Shown here in pieces: positions 34,357-43,294 of a DNA stretch of 64,000 nucleotides. Each line of letters starts with the position of its first letter. Position 1 is the stretch's first letter. The notes beneath the pieces were generated by a model. The model did no database searches. It was not told the DNA's origin and worked only from the letters and a program-made list of their open reading frames with translations. The DNA is from Cryomorpha sp963836915 (lineage in GTDB: Bacteria > Bacteroidota > Bacteroidia > Flavobacteriales_D > Cryomorphaceae): assembly GCA_963836915.1 (NCBI GenBank), contig CAWILH010000002.1, forward strand, positions 1,302,001-1,366,000, in the 5' to 3' direction. A program made the translations under genes and the position numbers.

Positions 34357-37126
34357 CTCCATAATCTTCAAAATCTTCTTCAACAACATCAAATCTGTCG
34401 AGTAACTCCTCATTAACAGCATAAGATACTGGTGCGTTAAAATTACTTTTTGGAAAACTTATAGCATAGCCTACAAATGGATTGATTCCTTTTGGTAAAG
34501 GATTTTCTGGATCTATGCTTTCTTCAGGGTCAAGTAAGTAAATAATTAATAATGGCTTTTTAGGGTCTCTTAGTTCATTTCTAACTATTTGTCCATTCGG
34601 ATACATTGCTTCACCTGCTTTTTTTCTGTGAAGATTAGTTAAGTCCATTGCTCTTTCATACTCTTCAGCAGTAAAATCAATAAATTCATCTGACGGACTT
34701 ATGATATGTGATTTTCTTAAATAATATATCTGTTCGTTTGAGTTCTTATCGTCTTCAGTTCTTTTCCATTGACCAATTTGAACTTCATTACCAGTTACTT
34801 CAATAGTTGAATTATTTTTTGGGTTAGGTTTGGTCATAAGAGCAATTCGCCAATCTGTTAATTCACTATTTCTCAATTGTGTAGTAATGAATTGAATTAA
34901 TTTTCTAGGCTCAGCCTTTTTAAGATTTTCCACAGATTGTATTCCTTCAAAGAAGTTGATAACTTGCTCCGTAGGTATATCATACCATATAAAAGCATTT
35001 GGCTTTGTGATAAAACCTGATGGCAGAGTTTCTATAAATTTTCGTGTGTTTTTGAAATTATTATCAATCACAGAAATATCCTTCTTAAACTCATAAGACT
35101 CTACCAATCTTCCTGCCCAAGAAATTTGAACTGTAATTGCTGAACGCATTTTATTCGTTGCGGAAATTTGAAGTACACCAGGGTGCGTTCTTACTTTTAA
35201 AGCATATTGCTCAGGGGTAGAACCTGCCACATCTGTCATATAATCAAATTCTTCTCTAAGTTCTTCAGATGCTTGTGTAATATGACAAAACCACTCATTC
35301 AATTCTCTACTTGTAAATAATCGACATAAATCAGCATATCCACCTCTGTATCCAAACCAACGTCCCATTTGCATCAAAGTGTCATACATTCTTGATGCTC
35401 GTAAGTAGTAACTTATAGAAAGACCTTCTAAAGTCAATCCTCTGGAAAGCTTATTCCCACCTACTGCGATAACTGATAGTCCATTTTTATGGTCAAAATA
35501 GTCAAGGGCTTCACCAGAACCACCATGGATTGATTTCACTTCAATTCGTGCAGCAGCATCATTCAAATGTTGTAATACATCACTCCATTGATGGACTTGA
35601 ATTTGAGAGTCCAAATTTTTGAGTTCGGAATCTAAAATTTGCTGAGAAACAGTCACAAAGGATTTATAACCATTTTCATCTTGTGCAAAAGTTGATTTAA
35701 ATTCACTTAGAATTACGTTATCATTTTGGTCAATGCCTCTTCGGTAATAAATAAATTGATTAGATACCAGTTCCGCAATATGATCCTGCCAAAAAACAAA
35801 TCTTGATACGTGAATAAGCATAGAATTATGCACTGTAGTTTGTCCTCTTAATCTTCTGATTGCACAAGTGATAATAAAGCAGCGTATTGCTCTTTTTAAG
35901 GATTCAGGTAACGAAGATGGTTTTTGGTCATCCTTTTTATGTCTATCTGGTACAAAATCTCGGTAATCATTGATTCTATTTACAATTGGAAGAACTGTAT
36001 TCGAAGTTTCGTCTTCTTCCAATGGACTAAAACCAAAAACTTTTTCTGGCCCAATGTAATTTGAAGGTGCTGGAATATTCTTTATAAAGTTTCTTGGGAA
36101 TAAGTTTTGGTCATCCAATGGAATAAAAATATTGGCGAATGGAGTGGCAGTATAACCGACATAGGCATTTTTACCAAAGAGATTAAGTATTTGAGTAATC
36201 CATCCGTTAATAGAGCTTTGCCTTTCAGGATCGTTTGAAATATTAATCGAAGCGTTATCTGCCTCATCATCAATAAGTAAAAGAGATTTGTTCCGAATTA
36301 CACGTCCAAGTTCGCTATCTTCATTAGCTTGTGCTCCCAACCACTGGTAAATTCTACGAAGCACGTGCGGATTCTTTTTTATTACTGCAACAATAGGTTC
36401 AGAAGTGTTAAAGTTTAAGCCTAATGCGTTTGCTGCTCCTTGCGTAAAGTCTCCCTTCTCAATACTTGAGGTTAAAGAATGGGCAACTATCGGAGAGCCA
36501 AAATAAGGGTCACCAACTCCAATCTGAATACTTCTTTGGTCAAATGCTCTGGTGTGTTGTGTGTCAAACCCTAAAAAACTTTCGTCAATCCTTATTTGAG
36601 TTTGACTTCTAAGGTTATTATGAATTCCAGCTAAAACGATAATTAAACCAAAACCAGCATCAGCGGCTTTACAGATAAGCCCTGTATAATTAGCGGTTTT
36701 ACCAGATTGCACTTGTCCAACTACTAATCCCTTTTTGTTAATTGTAGCTTTAATTGAAGGATCAAAAAAGTTATCAAGAATACTATCCGTAATTCTGTCC
36801 AATTTATTTATGACTTCTGGAGCAAAATTCTTTTCAATTTCTAAATACTCCCTATACCTTCCCCAGAAACCATTTTCGAAATCAATTTCAGCTCTTTTTT
36901 CATTTAACCAAGGATTATTTTCATCTTCCTTTAAAATTGTTCCAAACTCATCTTGTCTAATTGTATAAAGTTCTTCAATCCTTCTGATGAGCATTTCACG
37001 ATTCTCATTTACGAAATACTTCATTTTAAGAACTTCATCAACCGCATCTTCAATTTCTTCTCTAGTGAATGAAGAGCTATCGGATAAAAGTTGTCTAATA
37101 TTTTTTATCGGGTCTTTTTTACTCAT
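34343..37126 (-). CDS. Z1-domain superfamily II ATPase
   Basis: A 927-residue protein. Walker A is VVGQVQSGKTANYTGLI (about residue 135) and Walker B is LLLIDDEADNAS, followed by the Z1 signature GGNKLSRGLTLEGLS and QMGRWFGYRGGYADLCRLF. Z1 proteins are predicted helicase-like motors that move DNA for the nuclease in MORC-associated restriction systems. The start overlaps the ATPase gene upstream by 8 bp and the end overlaps the DUF4420 gene. Confidence 0.92.
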   Translation of the reverse strand: MSKKDPIKNIRQLLSDSSSFTREEIEDAVDEVLKMKYFVNENREMLIRRIEELYTIRQDEFGTILKEDENNPWLNEKRAEIDFENGFWGRYREYLEIEKNFAPEVINKLDRITDSILDNFFDPSIKATINKKGLVVGQVQSGKTANYTGLICKAADAGFGLIIVLAGIHNNLRSQTQIRIDESFLGFDTQHTRAFDQRSIQIGVGDPYFGSPIVAHSLTSSIEKGDFTQGAANALGLNFNTSEPIVAVIKKNPHVLRRIYQWLGAQANEDSELGRVIRNKSLLLIDDEADNASINISNDPERQSSINGWITQILNLFGKNAYVGYTATPFANIFIPLDDQNLFPRNFIKNIPAPSNYIGPEKVFGFSPLEEDETSNTVLPIVNRINDYRDFVPDRHKKDDQKPSSLPESLKRAIRCFIITCAIRRLRGQTTVHNSMLIHVSRFVFWQDHIAELVSNQFIYYRRGIDQNDNVILSEFKSTFAQDENGYKSFVTVSQQILDSELKNLDSQIQVHQWSDVLQHLNDAAARIEVKSIHGGSGEALDYFDHKNGLSVIAVGGNKLSRGLTLEGLSISYYLRASRMYDTLMQMGRWFGYRGGYADLCRLFTSRELNEWFCHITQASEELREEFDYMTDVAGSTPEQYALKVRTHPGVLQISATNKMRSAITVQISWAGRLVESYEFKKDISVIDNNFKNTRKFIETLPSGFITKPNAFIWYDIPTEQVINFFEGIQSVENLKKAEPRKLIQFITTQLRNSELTDWRIALMTKPNPKNNSTIEVTGNEVQIGQWKRTEDDKNSNEQIYYLRKSHIISPSDEFIDFTAEEYERAMDLTNLHRKKAGEAMYPNGQIVRNELRDPKKPLLIIYLLDPEESIDPENPLPKGINPFVGYAISFPKSNFNAPVSYAVNEELLDRFDVVEEDFEDYGDDED

Positions 37127-38600
37127 TTATCAAAAATTCAATGTATTCTGGATAGAAATTATATGGTTCGGTATTTAATATTCTTGCCTTTGCTTTTTCA
37201 ATAGATAATCCATTTGTTACAAATCCATTAAAAAGCTTTTGCATTGTTTCCTTTATCGCATTATGGTCTATTCCTTCAAAAGGCTGTCCGTGTGGCTTTT
37301 CGTTTTCGCTTTCTTGAAGTGTAATTAACGGAACAGGTATAGTTTCTTCAATAAACTGAATTACCTTTTCAATGTCTTTTTTCAAATCGCCAGATTTGGC
37401 AAGTAATTCATTTAAAAGAGGATGTTTGCGGTTTATTTTATAGAAACGCTTGCCGTGTCTAGCTCTTTCTTCCCAGAAGGGGAAATATTCATCCAAAGCC
37501 AATTTACGTTTAAGAACTTTGCCTTTGTGCCTATAAACTTCAACTGCTTGATTTCTGGCTTCTTTTGCAACTGCTAAAATCTGTTCACGGTAAATTGAAG
37601 GTGGTCTGGCAATAGATTTTTTGATGTCGATTTGCCAATCTTCATCAAAGTTATTTGGTAAATCAACTTGAATTCTACAGAGGTCATAATGTACCTCTCG
37701 TTTAAACATCCCTAACCAATCACCCGCAACTAAGAGCCTTCTATTTCGATAAACATAAAATCCTTGATGTGCAGTCCAGCTATCTTTTGAACCTTTCCCG
37801 TAATTATACTGTTCGGCTGAAAGTTTTGAGCGGTGTGGCAGAATAAACCCTTTGATTCTAATTGAGCCACCCTCTAATCTCGTTTCGGGTTTAGTTTGCA
37901 ATCCATCAATACCAATCATAAATGGATCCCAAGACTTTATTTCACGGTCACGAAAAAATATTTTTATTCCTTCATCCATATATCTGTGAAATACCATAGA
38001 AAGATGAGATTTTACAGCATCCATAATACCCAGAAACTTGGCTTTAGCTTCTTCATTATCTTCAACAGTTTCTTTCGTAAGCCTGTCTAAGTCCCACCAA
38101 ATAACACAAGTGCCTGTTTCTACTTTTTCAATTTCTTGACTCCAACTTTCTTCGTTTGGTATATATCGGATTAATTTCCAAGCTTGTTGATGGTTGACAT
38201 AATCTAAATCCCAAGTCCAAAAAACAGAATTGTAATCTTTTGCTTTCGAAAAAACCGTGAATTTTCTCGTTTGCGAAAAAGAAGCCGTTTTTAGTCCTAG
38301 TCCAAATCGACCTAAATCATCTCGATTTCTTTCATCCAAGGGGTTCTTGCTTCCTGGTCGCATTGCTTGAATTAGCTGCTCGTTATTCATCCCAGTTCCA
38401 TCATCCAAAATGGATAATGTAGTTTTTGAGCCCTTCCAATCGTAATCTATCCAGATATTCTTGGCTCCAGCAGTAATTGAATTATCAATGATGTCGGCAA
38501 TAGCAGTTTCAATAGAATAACCAATCGCACGAAAAGTTTCAATCATTGAGCTTGCTTCTGGTTCAGCAGAAGTAGATTGTATGTTGGAGTAGTCAATCAT
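37119..38600 (-). CDS. GHKL ATPase, MutL/MORC-like, of a restriction-type system
   Basis: A 493-residue protein. The GHKL motifs are IADIIDNSITAGAK (N-box, Asp and Asn), LDDGTGMN (G1) and DLGRFGLGLKTASF (G2). An S5-like second domain and a helical C-terminus follow. Such ATPases are grouped with MutL/MORC proteins in restriction-modification operons. The start overlaps the methyltransferase stop by 1 bp (TAATG) and its end overlaps Z1 by 8 bp, so the genes are translationally coupled. Confidence 0.9.
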   Translation of the reverse strand: MIDYSNIQSTSAEPEASSMIETFRAIGYSIETAIADIIDNSITAGAKNIWIDYDWKGSKTTLSILDDGTGMNNEQLIQAMRPGSKNPLDERNRDDLGRFGLGLKTASFSQTRKFTVFSKAKDYNSVFWTWDLDYVNHQQAWKLIRYIPNEESWSQEIEKVETGTCVIWWDLDRLTKETVEDNEEAKAKFLGIMDAVKSHLSMVFHRYMDEGIKIFFRDREIKSWDPFMIGIDGLQTKPETRLEGGSIRIKGFILPHRSKLSAEQYNYGKGSKDSWTAHQGFYVYRNRRLLVAGDWLGMFKREVHYDLCRIQVDLPNNFDEDWQIDIKKSIARPPSIYREQILAVAKEARNQAVEVYRHKGKVLKRKLALDEYFPFWEERARHGKRFYKINRKHPLLNELLAKSGDLKKDIEKVIQFIEETIPVPLITLQESENEKPHGQPFEGIDHNAIKETMQKLFNGFVTNGLSIEKAKARILNTEPYNFYPEYIEFLINE

Positions 38601-39862
38601 TAACCTTTGAGTGCTTTTGAAATTGCTACTCCGATAAATTTCGCCATCAATGGCGGAACAGCATTCCCAATTTGTTTAAATGCAGCCGTTCTGTTGGCTC
38701 CTTCTTTTTCACCTTCAAAATAATAGTCATCAGGAAATGATTGTAGTCGGGCAGCTTCTCTAACGCTAATTGATCTATTCTGCTTTATATCAGGATGAAT
38801 GTAATAATGACCATCTTTGGCAATATGTGCTACTATTGTTTGAGAGTAAGGTAAGTCTGCAGCAACGACTTTAAATCTATCAAAAAACGAAGTGCGATTG
38901 TTGTGGGTTTTTAGCCTTTCGGGTAAATTATTGTAGTTCAACCGCTCTTGTTTTTTCTCCCATTTCTGAACAGCTATTTTATAAATTTCTTTGTCTTGTT
39001 CTCTATGTGGTCGTGCAACGTGTTGGGTTAAAATGTCAATTCCATTTCGTAAGGCGTGAGATTTAAGGTACTGAGTTGTTTCTGTTTTGTATTTTAAAAA
39101 TTTGTCTGCACCTTCGCCAGCTTTTATAACTGGTAAATCATTCAATAAATCTTTAACTAAATAATTACTTTCACTTACAATTTCTTCTAAGTTTGGAAAA
39201 TTAATCTTTCTATTTTTTTTCCACCCAAGGATGATAATCCGTTTTCTGTTTTGCAATACTCCAAAGTTCTTTGCTTCAAGGGTATGTAGTTTTATTTGAT
39301 AGCCTTTTTTGTTGAAAATTTTCTCCATTTCTTGGAGGTAGTGACCACCTTTAGCAGATTTTAATCCCAATACATTTTCAAATACAAACATTTTCGGTTT
39401 ATACCTTTCTAAATATTCAGCATATTGTATAAAGAGATAATTTCTGGGGTCACCTTCCATTTTAGTTTTCGACCGAGACCTACCAACTAATGAATATGCT
39501 TGACAAGGTGGTCCCCCAATAATTAAATCAACTTTTTGCTTTCCTAAACAATTATCTATTTCACTTTGAATTGACGAATTGTTTTCTTCGCCAATTGGAG
39601 CATTAATAACGGATGCTAAGATTTCATTAGGTATACTTTTATACAGTTCTTCACGAGTAATTTCGCCCTTGAGATATGATATGTATGTTTTGTATTTCTT
39701 ATTAGATTTTAAATAATGATAAGCAGCTCGAGTTTTTAGTGTGTTGCAGGCAGATTTTTCAATTTCAACGTGAGCAACAGGTTCAAAACCAGCTTGGATA
39801 AAACCTTCAGAAAGTCCTCCTGCTCCTGCAAATAAGTCTATGAAATTCATTTTTTCATTCAT
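38600..39862 (-). CDS. DNA (cytosine-5) methyltransferase
   Basis: A 420-residue C5 methyltransferase. Motif I is FIDLFAGAGGLSEGF, motif IV is IIGGPPCQAYSLVGR with the catalytic Cys, motif VI is FVFENVLGL, motif VIII is QNRKRIIILG and motif X is QIGNAVPPLMAKFIG. An insert of about 55 residues lies between motifs I and IV. It presumably protects self DNA for the downstream restriction genes; target sequence unknown. Its start overlaps the XRE gene by 8 bp. Confidence 0.94.
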   Translation of the reverse strand: MNEKMNFIDLFAGAGGLSEGFIQAGFEPVAHVEIEKSACNTLKTRAAYHYLKSNKKYKTYISYLKGEITREELYKSIPNEILASVINAPIGEENNSSIQSEIDNCLGKQKVDLIIGGPPCQAYSLVGRSRSKTKMEGDPRNYLFIQYAEYLERYKPKMFVFENVLGLKSAKGGHYLQEMEKIFNKKGYQIKLHTLEAKNFGVLQNRKRIIILGWKKNRKINFPNLEEIVSESNYLVKDLLNDLPVIKAGEGADKFLKYKTETTQYLKSHALRNGIDILTQHVARPHREQDKEIYKIAVQKWEKKQERLNYNNLPERLKTHNNRTSFFDRFKVVAADLPYSQTIVAHIAKDGHYYIHPDIKQNRSISVREAARLQSFPDDYYFEGEKEGANRTAAFKQIGNAVPPLMAKFIGVAISKALKG

Positions 39863-40061
39863 GATTTTGAGGCTTATTCGAAATGATTAATTCTTTAACA
39901 TCTATGTCTAATATGTTAGCTATTTCCATTAGTATTTCTAGTCTTGGCTGTTGTCTATTTTGCACATAACCATTCACCATATTGTAACTTTTTCCAAGTT
40001 TCTCAGCTAACCAAGTTTGTTTTATTCCTTTGTCTTCAAGCACTTCTTTTATTCGGTTCAT
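39855..40061 (-). CDS. XRE-family helix-turn-helix regulator
   Basis: A 68-residue protein made of one Cro/C1-type helix-turn-helix (KGIKQTWLAEKLGKSYNMVNG) and a short tail. It precedes and overlaps the methyltransferase gene, the place of a control (C) protein that times methyltransferase and nuclease expression. The upstream 90 bp, before palindrome P10, would hold its operator. Confidence 0.9.
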   Translation of the reverse strand: MNRIKEVLEDKGIKQTWLAEKLGKSYNMVNGYVQNRQQPRLEILMEIANILDIDVKELIISNKPQNHE

Positions 40062-40153
40062 ATCCGTATAAATTTAAGTCGCTAAAATAGCACAAAAATC
40101 TCGTTTATCTCGTTTTTCAATATACATTTCGTTCGTTTCATTGTTAGTCTGTC

Positions 40154-40245
40154 CGAGCGCTGGCAAAAAAATAGGCTCTTTTGGTTTTTTGCGTTTGGCT
40201 TGGGGGTCGGCAAAAACCAAATGTGCCTATTTGTGCGGTGGCTTT
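40154..40245. repeat. attC-like cassette-boundary palindrome (P10)
   Basis: AAATAGGCTCTTTTGGTTTTT pairs with AAAAACCAAATGTGCCTATTT except at the two conserved mismatch positions. It has the GAGCGCTGGC left edge and is the closest cassette palindrome to the integrase gene, upstream of the defence operon. Confidence 0.58.
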
Positions 40246-40257
40246 TTCAGCATGGCA

Positions 40258-40330
40258 TACAACCTTAGTATATACGACACTCCGCCTTTTCTATTGCGTA
40301 TATATCGCTTATGTGCGAAGTGTGGTTGCA
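40258..40330. repeat. Palindrome at the integrase 3' end (P11), possible attachment site
   Basis: ACAACC (40259..40264) pairs with GGTTG (40324..40328), and GTATATACG with CGTATATAT inside. The right arm overlaps the last codons of the integrase. Its location between the integrase and the first cassette is where an attI-like site would lie in a reverse-oriented integron. That role is inferred. Confidence 0.45.
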
Positions 40331-41462
40331 GGCTTCCCAAATGTAGCTGAATCGTACAAACTATCCAATGGACTCCGCATGGTTTTGTTGTTGATGGCGG
40401 TAACCCTGGTGTAGATCTCTGTGGTCTTGGAGCTCGAATGACCTAATGCCGATTGTATGTAACGAATATTGACACCACGCTCCATCAGATGGGTAGCAAA
40501 ACTATGGCGAAGGGTATGAGGGGTGCTCCAGGCGTTGCTCTTGGTTTCGTTCACCGCCTTGCGATAAACAGCCTGAACACTCTTGGCCGTATATTGGCCA
40601 CCATCTTGACCTTCAAATAACCAATAGGCTGGTTTATAGGCGCGGTAATAGTCGCGCAATAAGATCAGGAGGTGCTCACTGAGCACGGTGTGTCGATCTT
40701 TCTTGCCCTTGGAATCCTTAATGAAAATATAACCGTCATCACTCCGAATATCTTTCACCCGTAGCCGCAAGAGCTCACCGACCCTTAGGCCCGCGCCGTA
40801 TAGACAATGTAGCATTGCTTTGTGCTTTAAATTCGTTGGCTGGTTTATGATCGCCATCACCTCTTTCGTGCTGAGCACATTGGGTAAGTCACAGGTCTTT
40901 TTGGGTCTGGTTATATCATAATACTCCCTCGGCTTTCCCAAGGTGTGCTCGTAATAGCACTTTATGGCATTGATTAGCGTATTTTGCGCCTGATCACCCA
41001 TGCGGTACTTAGACACCATGTGATATACAAAACCTTCTATTTGCGCCTTGGTCAGAGTGGTCAGATCAGCGTTTGCAAAATACTGGAAAAACCGTCGCAA
41101 AGAATTCTCGTAGTTGCGAACAGTAGACGTGCTGAACCCTTAAGTACCATTTTCTGATGGTTGCGATCGAGTTCATTCTGGCATTGTTCGTTCAACTCAA
41201 TCTTCGGCATAGCAGGCGCTGCCGCTACATTGACCTCCTTCAATCGCTGGCCAAAAAGCCGCCTCAGCTCGATGAGATTTTCTTCCGTATTGGAAATACT
41301 CCACAACTTCTGTGAAGGATGATAAAAAGTCGTATCCAGCTTCTTAAATGCTTCGCGCGCTGCCTTGCAGGCGTAGGGTATTTCAACTTTGATTCGGCCA
41401 GCGCCTGGCTTGGCCTTAAACAGGCGGATAGGTGGCGTAGGTTTGGATGCAGCGGCAGACAT
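40309..41462 (-). CDS. Tyrosine recombinase/integrase of an integron-like array (frameshifted)
   Basis: Two frames join into about 385 residues if one base is restored at the CCC run 41137..41139, giving MVLKG-FSTSTVRNYENSLRRFFQYF. The N-terminal extension (RIKVEIPYACKAAREAFKKL ... WSISNTEENLIELRRLFG) precedes the SAM-like domain. The catalytic residues are all present: AGLRVGELLRL (Arg), KGKKDRHT (Lys), TPHTLRHSFATHL (His, Arg), LGHSSSKTTEIYTRV (His, Tyr). It ends RSPLDSLY plus a tail read from palindrome P11. It lacks the extra segment between the conserved Lys and HxxR boxes that marks IntI. Confidence 0.87.
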
Positions 41463-41530
41463 GCTTTCTAAGAATTGAATGAATAGCTCTAGCTAAAAAC
41501 TGTAGAAAACTACATCACAAATGTTGAATT

Positions 41531-41580
41531 AAACGTATTTAAACGTTTATAAACGTTCTTAACCGTTAAGAACGGATAAT
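41531..41580. repeat. Five 10-bp phased repeats between integrase and Zn-finger gene
   Basis: AAACGTATTT, AAACGTTTAT, AAACGTTCTT, AACCGTTAAG and AACGGATAAT follow without gaps, a helical-turn spacing. GTTCTTAAC-C-GTTAAGAAC is a perfect palindrome inside. The location between two divergent genes suggests an operator. A TAnnTTTG promoter box (TATATTTG, 41600..41607) follows for the rightward gene. Confidence 0.65.
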
Positions 41581-41645
41581 GTATATCTCCCGCTATCATT
41601 ATATTTGACATGAATCAAATTACAAAATCACTCAAAATAGCACGG

Positions 41646-42011
41646 ATGTCCACACCGCCAAAATCAAGAACCTGCCGCGTATGCGAAAAGGCATTAAGGG
41701 GGAGGACAGATAAGATTTTTTGCAGCATTGGTTGCAAGAATGTTTACCACAAAAATCTGCGCTTTGCAGCAAAAAAAGCGGCCATTGAAATCAACGGATA
41801 CCTGAAGAGAAATTACAGCATCCTATCAGAGCTTCTCGGTGCGAACTTATCCCAAATCAAAGTGTATCGAAATACGCTCGAAAAGAAAAAATTTAGGTTC
41901 AAATACCACACCCATACCCATGTTAATTCTCGCGGCAAAACTTTTTACTACATATACAATTACGCTTGGATGGAGTTCTCTGATGATGAAGTATTGATAG
42001 TGCGAAAATAA
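41646..42011 (+). CDS. Small zinc-finger-type protein beside the integrase
   Basis: I start it at ATG 41646 (MSTPPKSRTCRVCEKAL, 121 residues) because a TAnnTTTG promoter-like box at 41600..41607 overlaps the earlier ATG at 41610. A four-Cys zinc site is visible (CRVCEK ... FCSIGCKNVYH). The rest is basic with a helical segment and a C-terminal beta hairpin (KTFYYIYNYAWMEF). It is divergent from the integrase and may bind the phased repeats between them (inference). Function otherwise unknown. Confidence 0.8.
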   Translation: MSTPPKSRTCRVCEKALRGRTDKIFCSIGCKNVYHKNLRFAAKKAAIEINGYLKRNYSILSELLGANLSQIKVYRNTLEKKKFRFKYHTHTHVNSRGKTFYYIYNYAWMEFSDDEVLIVRK

Positions 42012-42091
42012 TCAGGAATGGCTTTCGCCAAAAGCTGAAAATAGGGCTGTAAGACGAGATGTGGCGTTAAATCTAAAAAAACGCCCTTCCC

Positions 42092-43294
42092 CTAATCCCC
42101 TTCCGGAAAAAAGGCAACGCTGCCACCTACCCAATCTTTGTCTTTATTGTAGCGCACCCCTACCATCTCACCTTTGCTGATGCGTACGAGGTTATTTACG
42201 ATCTTGGCTTCGGGCGCGCCATCCGGCCAGAGCATGAGCATGCGTATCTCAAACTTTGCATCCCCCGTGGGAGTCTCAATGATTGGATGGTAGGTGACCT
42301 TGCGCTGCAGGATATAATGCGCTTTATCTTCGATACTATCCAGATCGGCCTTGGTGATATTCAACTTTACACCGCTGCCTGCGAAGGAGTACAACGGCTT
42401 GAGCACATAATTTTCCAAGTCACCGGGATAGCGGCTCAGTTCATTCAAATAAAAACAGTCTGGGGCATATTTGCTCTTAAATAAAGGCATAGTAAACTTA
42501 CTGATGCGAAAGAACCAGTTGGGATGGCCTACCCAAACCACATCCACTTCTTGATCGAAATAAAATTCGCGCTCCAGATCATCCCGCTTGTCGAGCTCAT
42601 CAAAGATCACGCGGTTAAAGATCCTTTCGATCTTTACTTCTACCCCATCTTCACCAAGGTAATAAAGCTCCCGCCCGCGCTTCTTCATATCGCTTATGCA
42701 AAGCACCTTGATACCCATATGCTTCTCTGCGCCATAAAAGTCTATCGAAGTGGTTTGCGTCTCGGGTTCTATTTCCAGAAGGATCACATTCTTTGGGTCG
42801 CTATCTCCGACGATCACTTTTCGCAATTCTTCGATATAGCCTTTGGAGTCAAGACCACCGAAATAGGAAGTGAGCCCTTCCGGAATATCATAGACCTTTT
42901 TATAGGCCTTGGATACCATATCCTGAAAAAAGTAGAGCGTAGGAAAACCTTGGATCTCTATCAATTGGGGTACGATCTCGCCATTCGCATCCATGCAAAC
43001 ACCAAAATCCATTTGTAAAAAATGGGTGTGATCGTTTTCATTGGGCACGTTCAATGATGGATGCTCCAGCGATCGATCGGTCAAAGCTTTAAAATCTTCG
43101 CGCTTTATAGTCTTGTAAATTTCATTGCACGCTTCCATTAACTGCTCCTTGAGCTCGTTAGTGGCAAAAACAGGAGTCTCTGCTACACGAAACCGCACAG
43201 GTTTATCCCAAACAGAATTGACTTCATTCAAAAAAGCCTGGTATTTCTCAGGAGTAAATTTCTCATTAAAAGCTTTGCGCAGGCTAGTTTTCAT
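42092..43294 (-). CDS. ATP-grasp-like protein of unknown substrate
   Basis: A 400-residue cytosolic protein. The segment ENYVLKPLYSFAGSGVKLN resembles an ATP-grasp phosphate-binding loop, and the C-terminal IRMLMLWPDG ... GEMVGVRYN looks like the metal-binding strand region of circularly arranged ATP-grasp ligases. N-terminal motifs FLQMDFGVCMDANGEIVPQLIEIQGFP suggest the D/E metal positions. It overlaps the amidotransferase gene by 11 bp. With the neighbouring ATP-grasp and GATase it may form a peptide- or amide-ligase pathway (inference). Confidence 0.78.
   Translation of the reverse strand: MKTSLRKAFNEKFTPEKYQAFLNEVNSVWDKPVRFRVAETPVFATNELKEQLMEACNEIYKTIKREDFKALTDRSLEHPSLNVPNENDHTHFLQMDFGVCMDANGEIVPQLIEIQGFPTLYFFQDMVSKAYKKVYDIPEGLTSYFGGLDSKGYIEELRKVIVGDSDPKNVILLEIEPETQTTSIDFYGAEKHMGIKVLCISDMKKRGRELYYLGEDGVEVKIERIFNRVIFDELDKRDDLEREFYFDQEVDVVWVGHPNWFFRISKFTMPLFKSKYAPDCFYLNELSRYPGDLENYVLKPLYSFAGSGVKLNITKADLDSIEDKAHYILQRKVTYHPIIETPTGDAKFEIRMLMLWPDGAPEAKIVNNLVRISKGEMVGVRYNKDKDWVGGSVAFFPEGD

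Noticed and set aside
40309..41462. Canonical integron integrase IntI
   Set aside because: The segment between the Lys motif and HxxR box has the plain XerC/D length; the IntI-specific insertion is missing. I call it integron-like only.
1..41462. Prophage or conjugative element
   Set aside because: No capsid, tail, portal, relaxase or mating-pair genes were found; the only recombinase is the array integrase.
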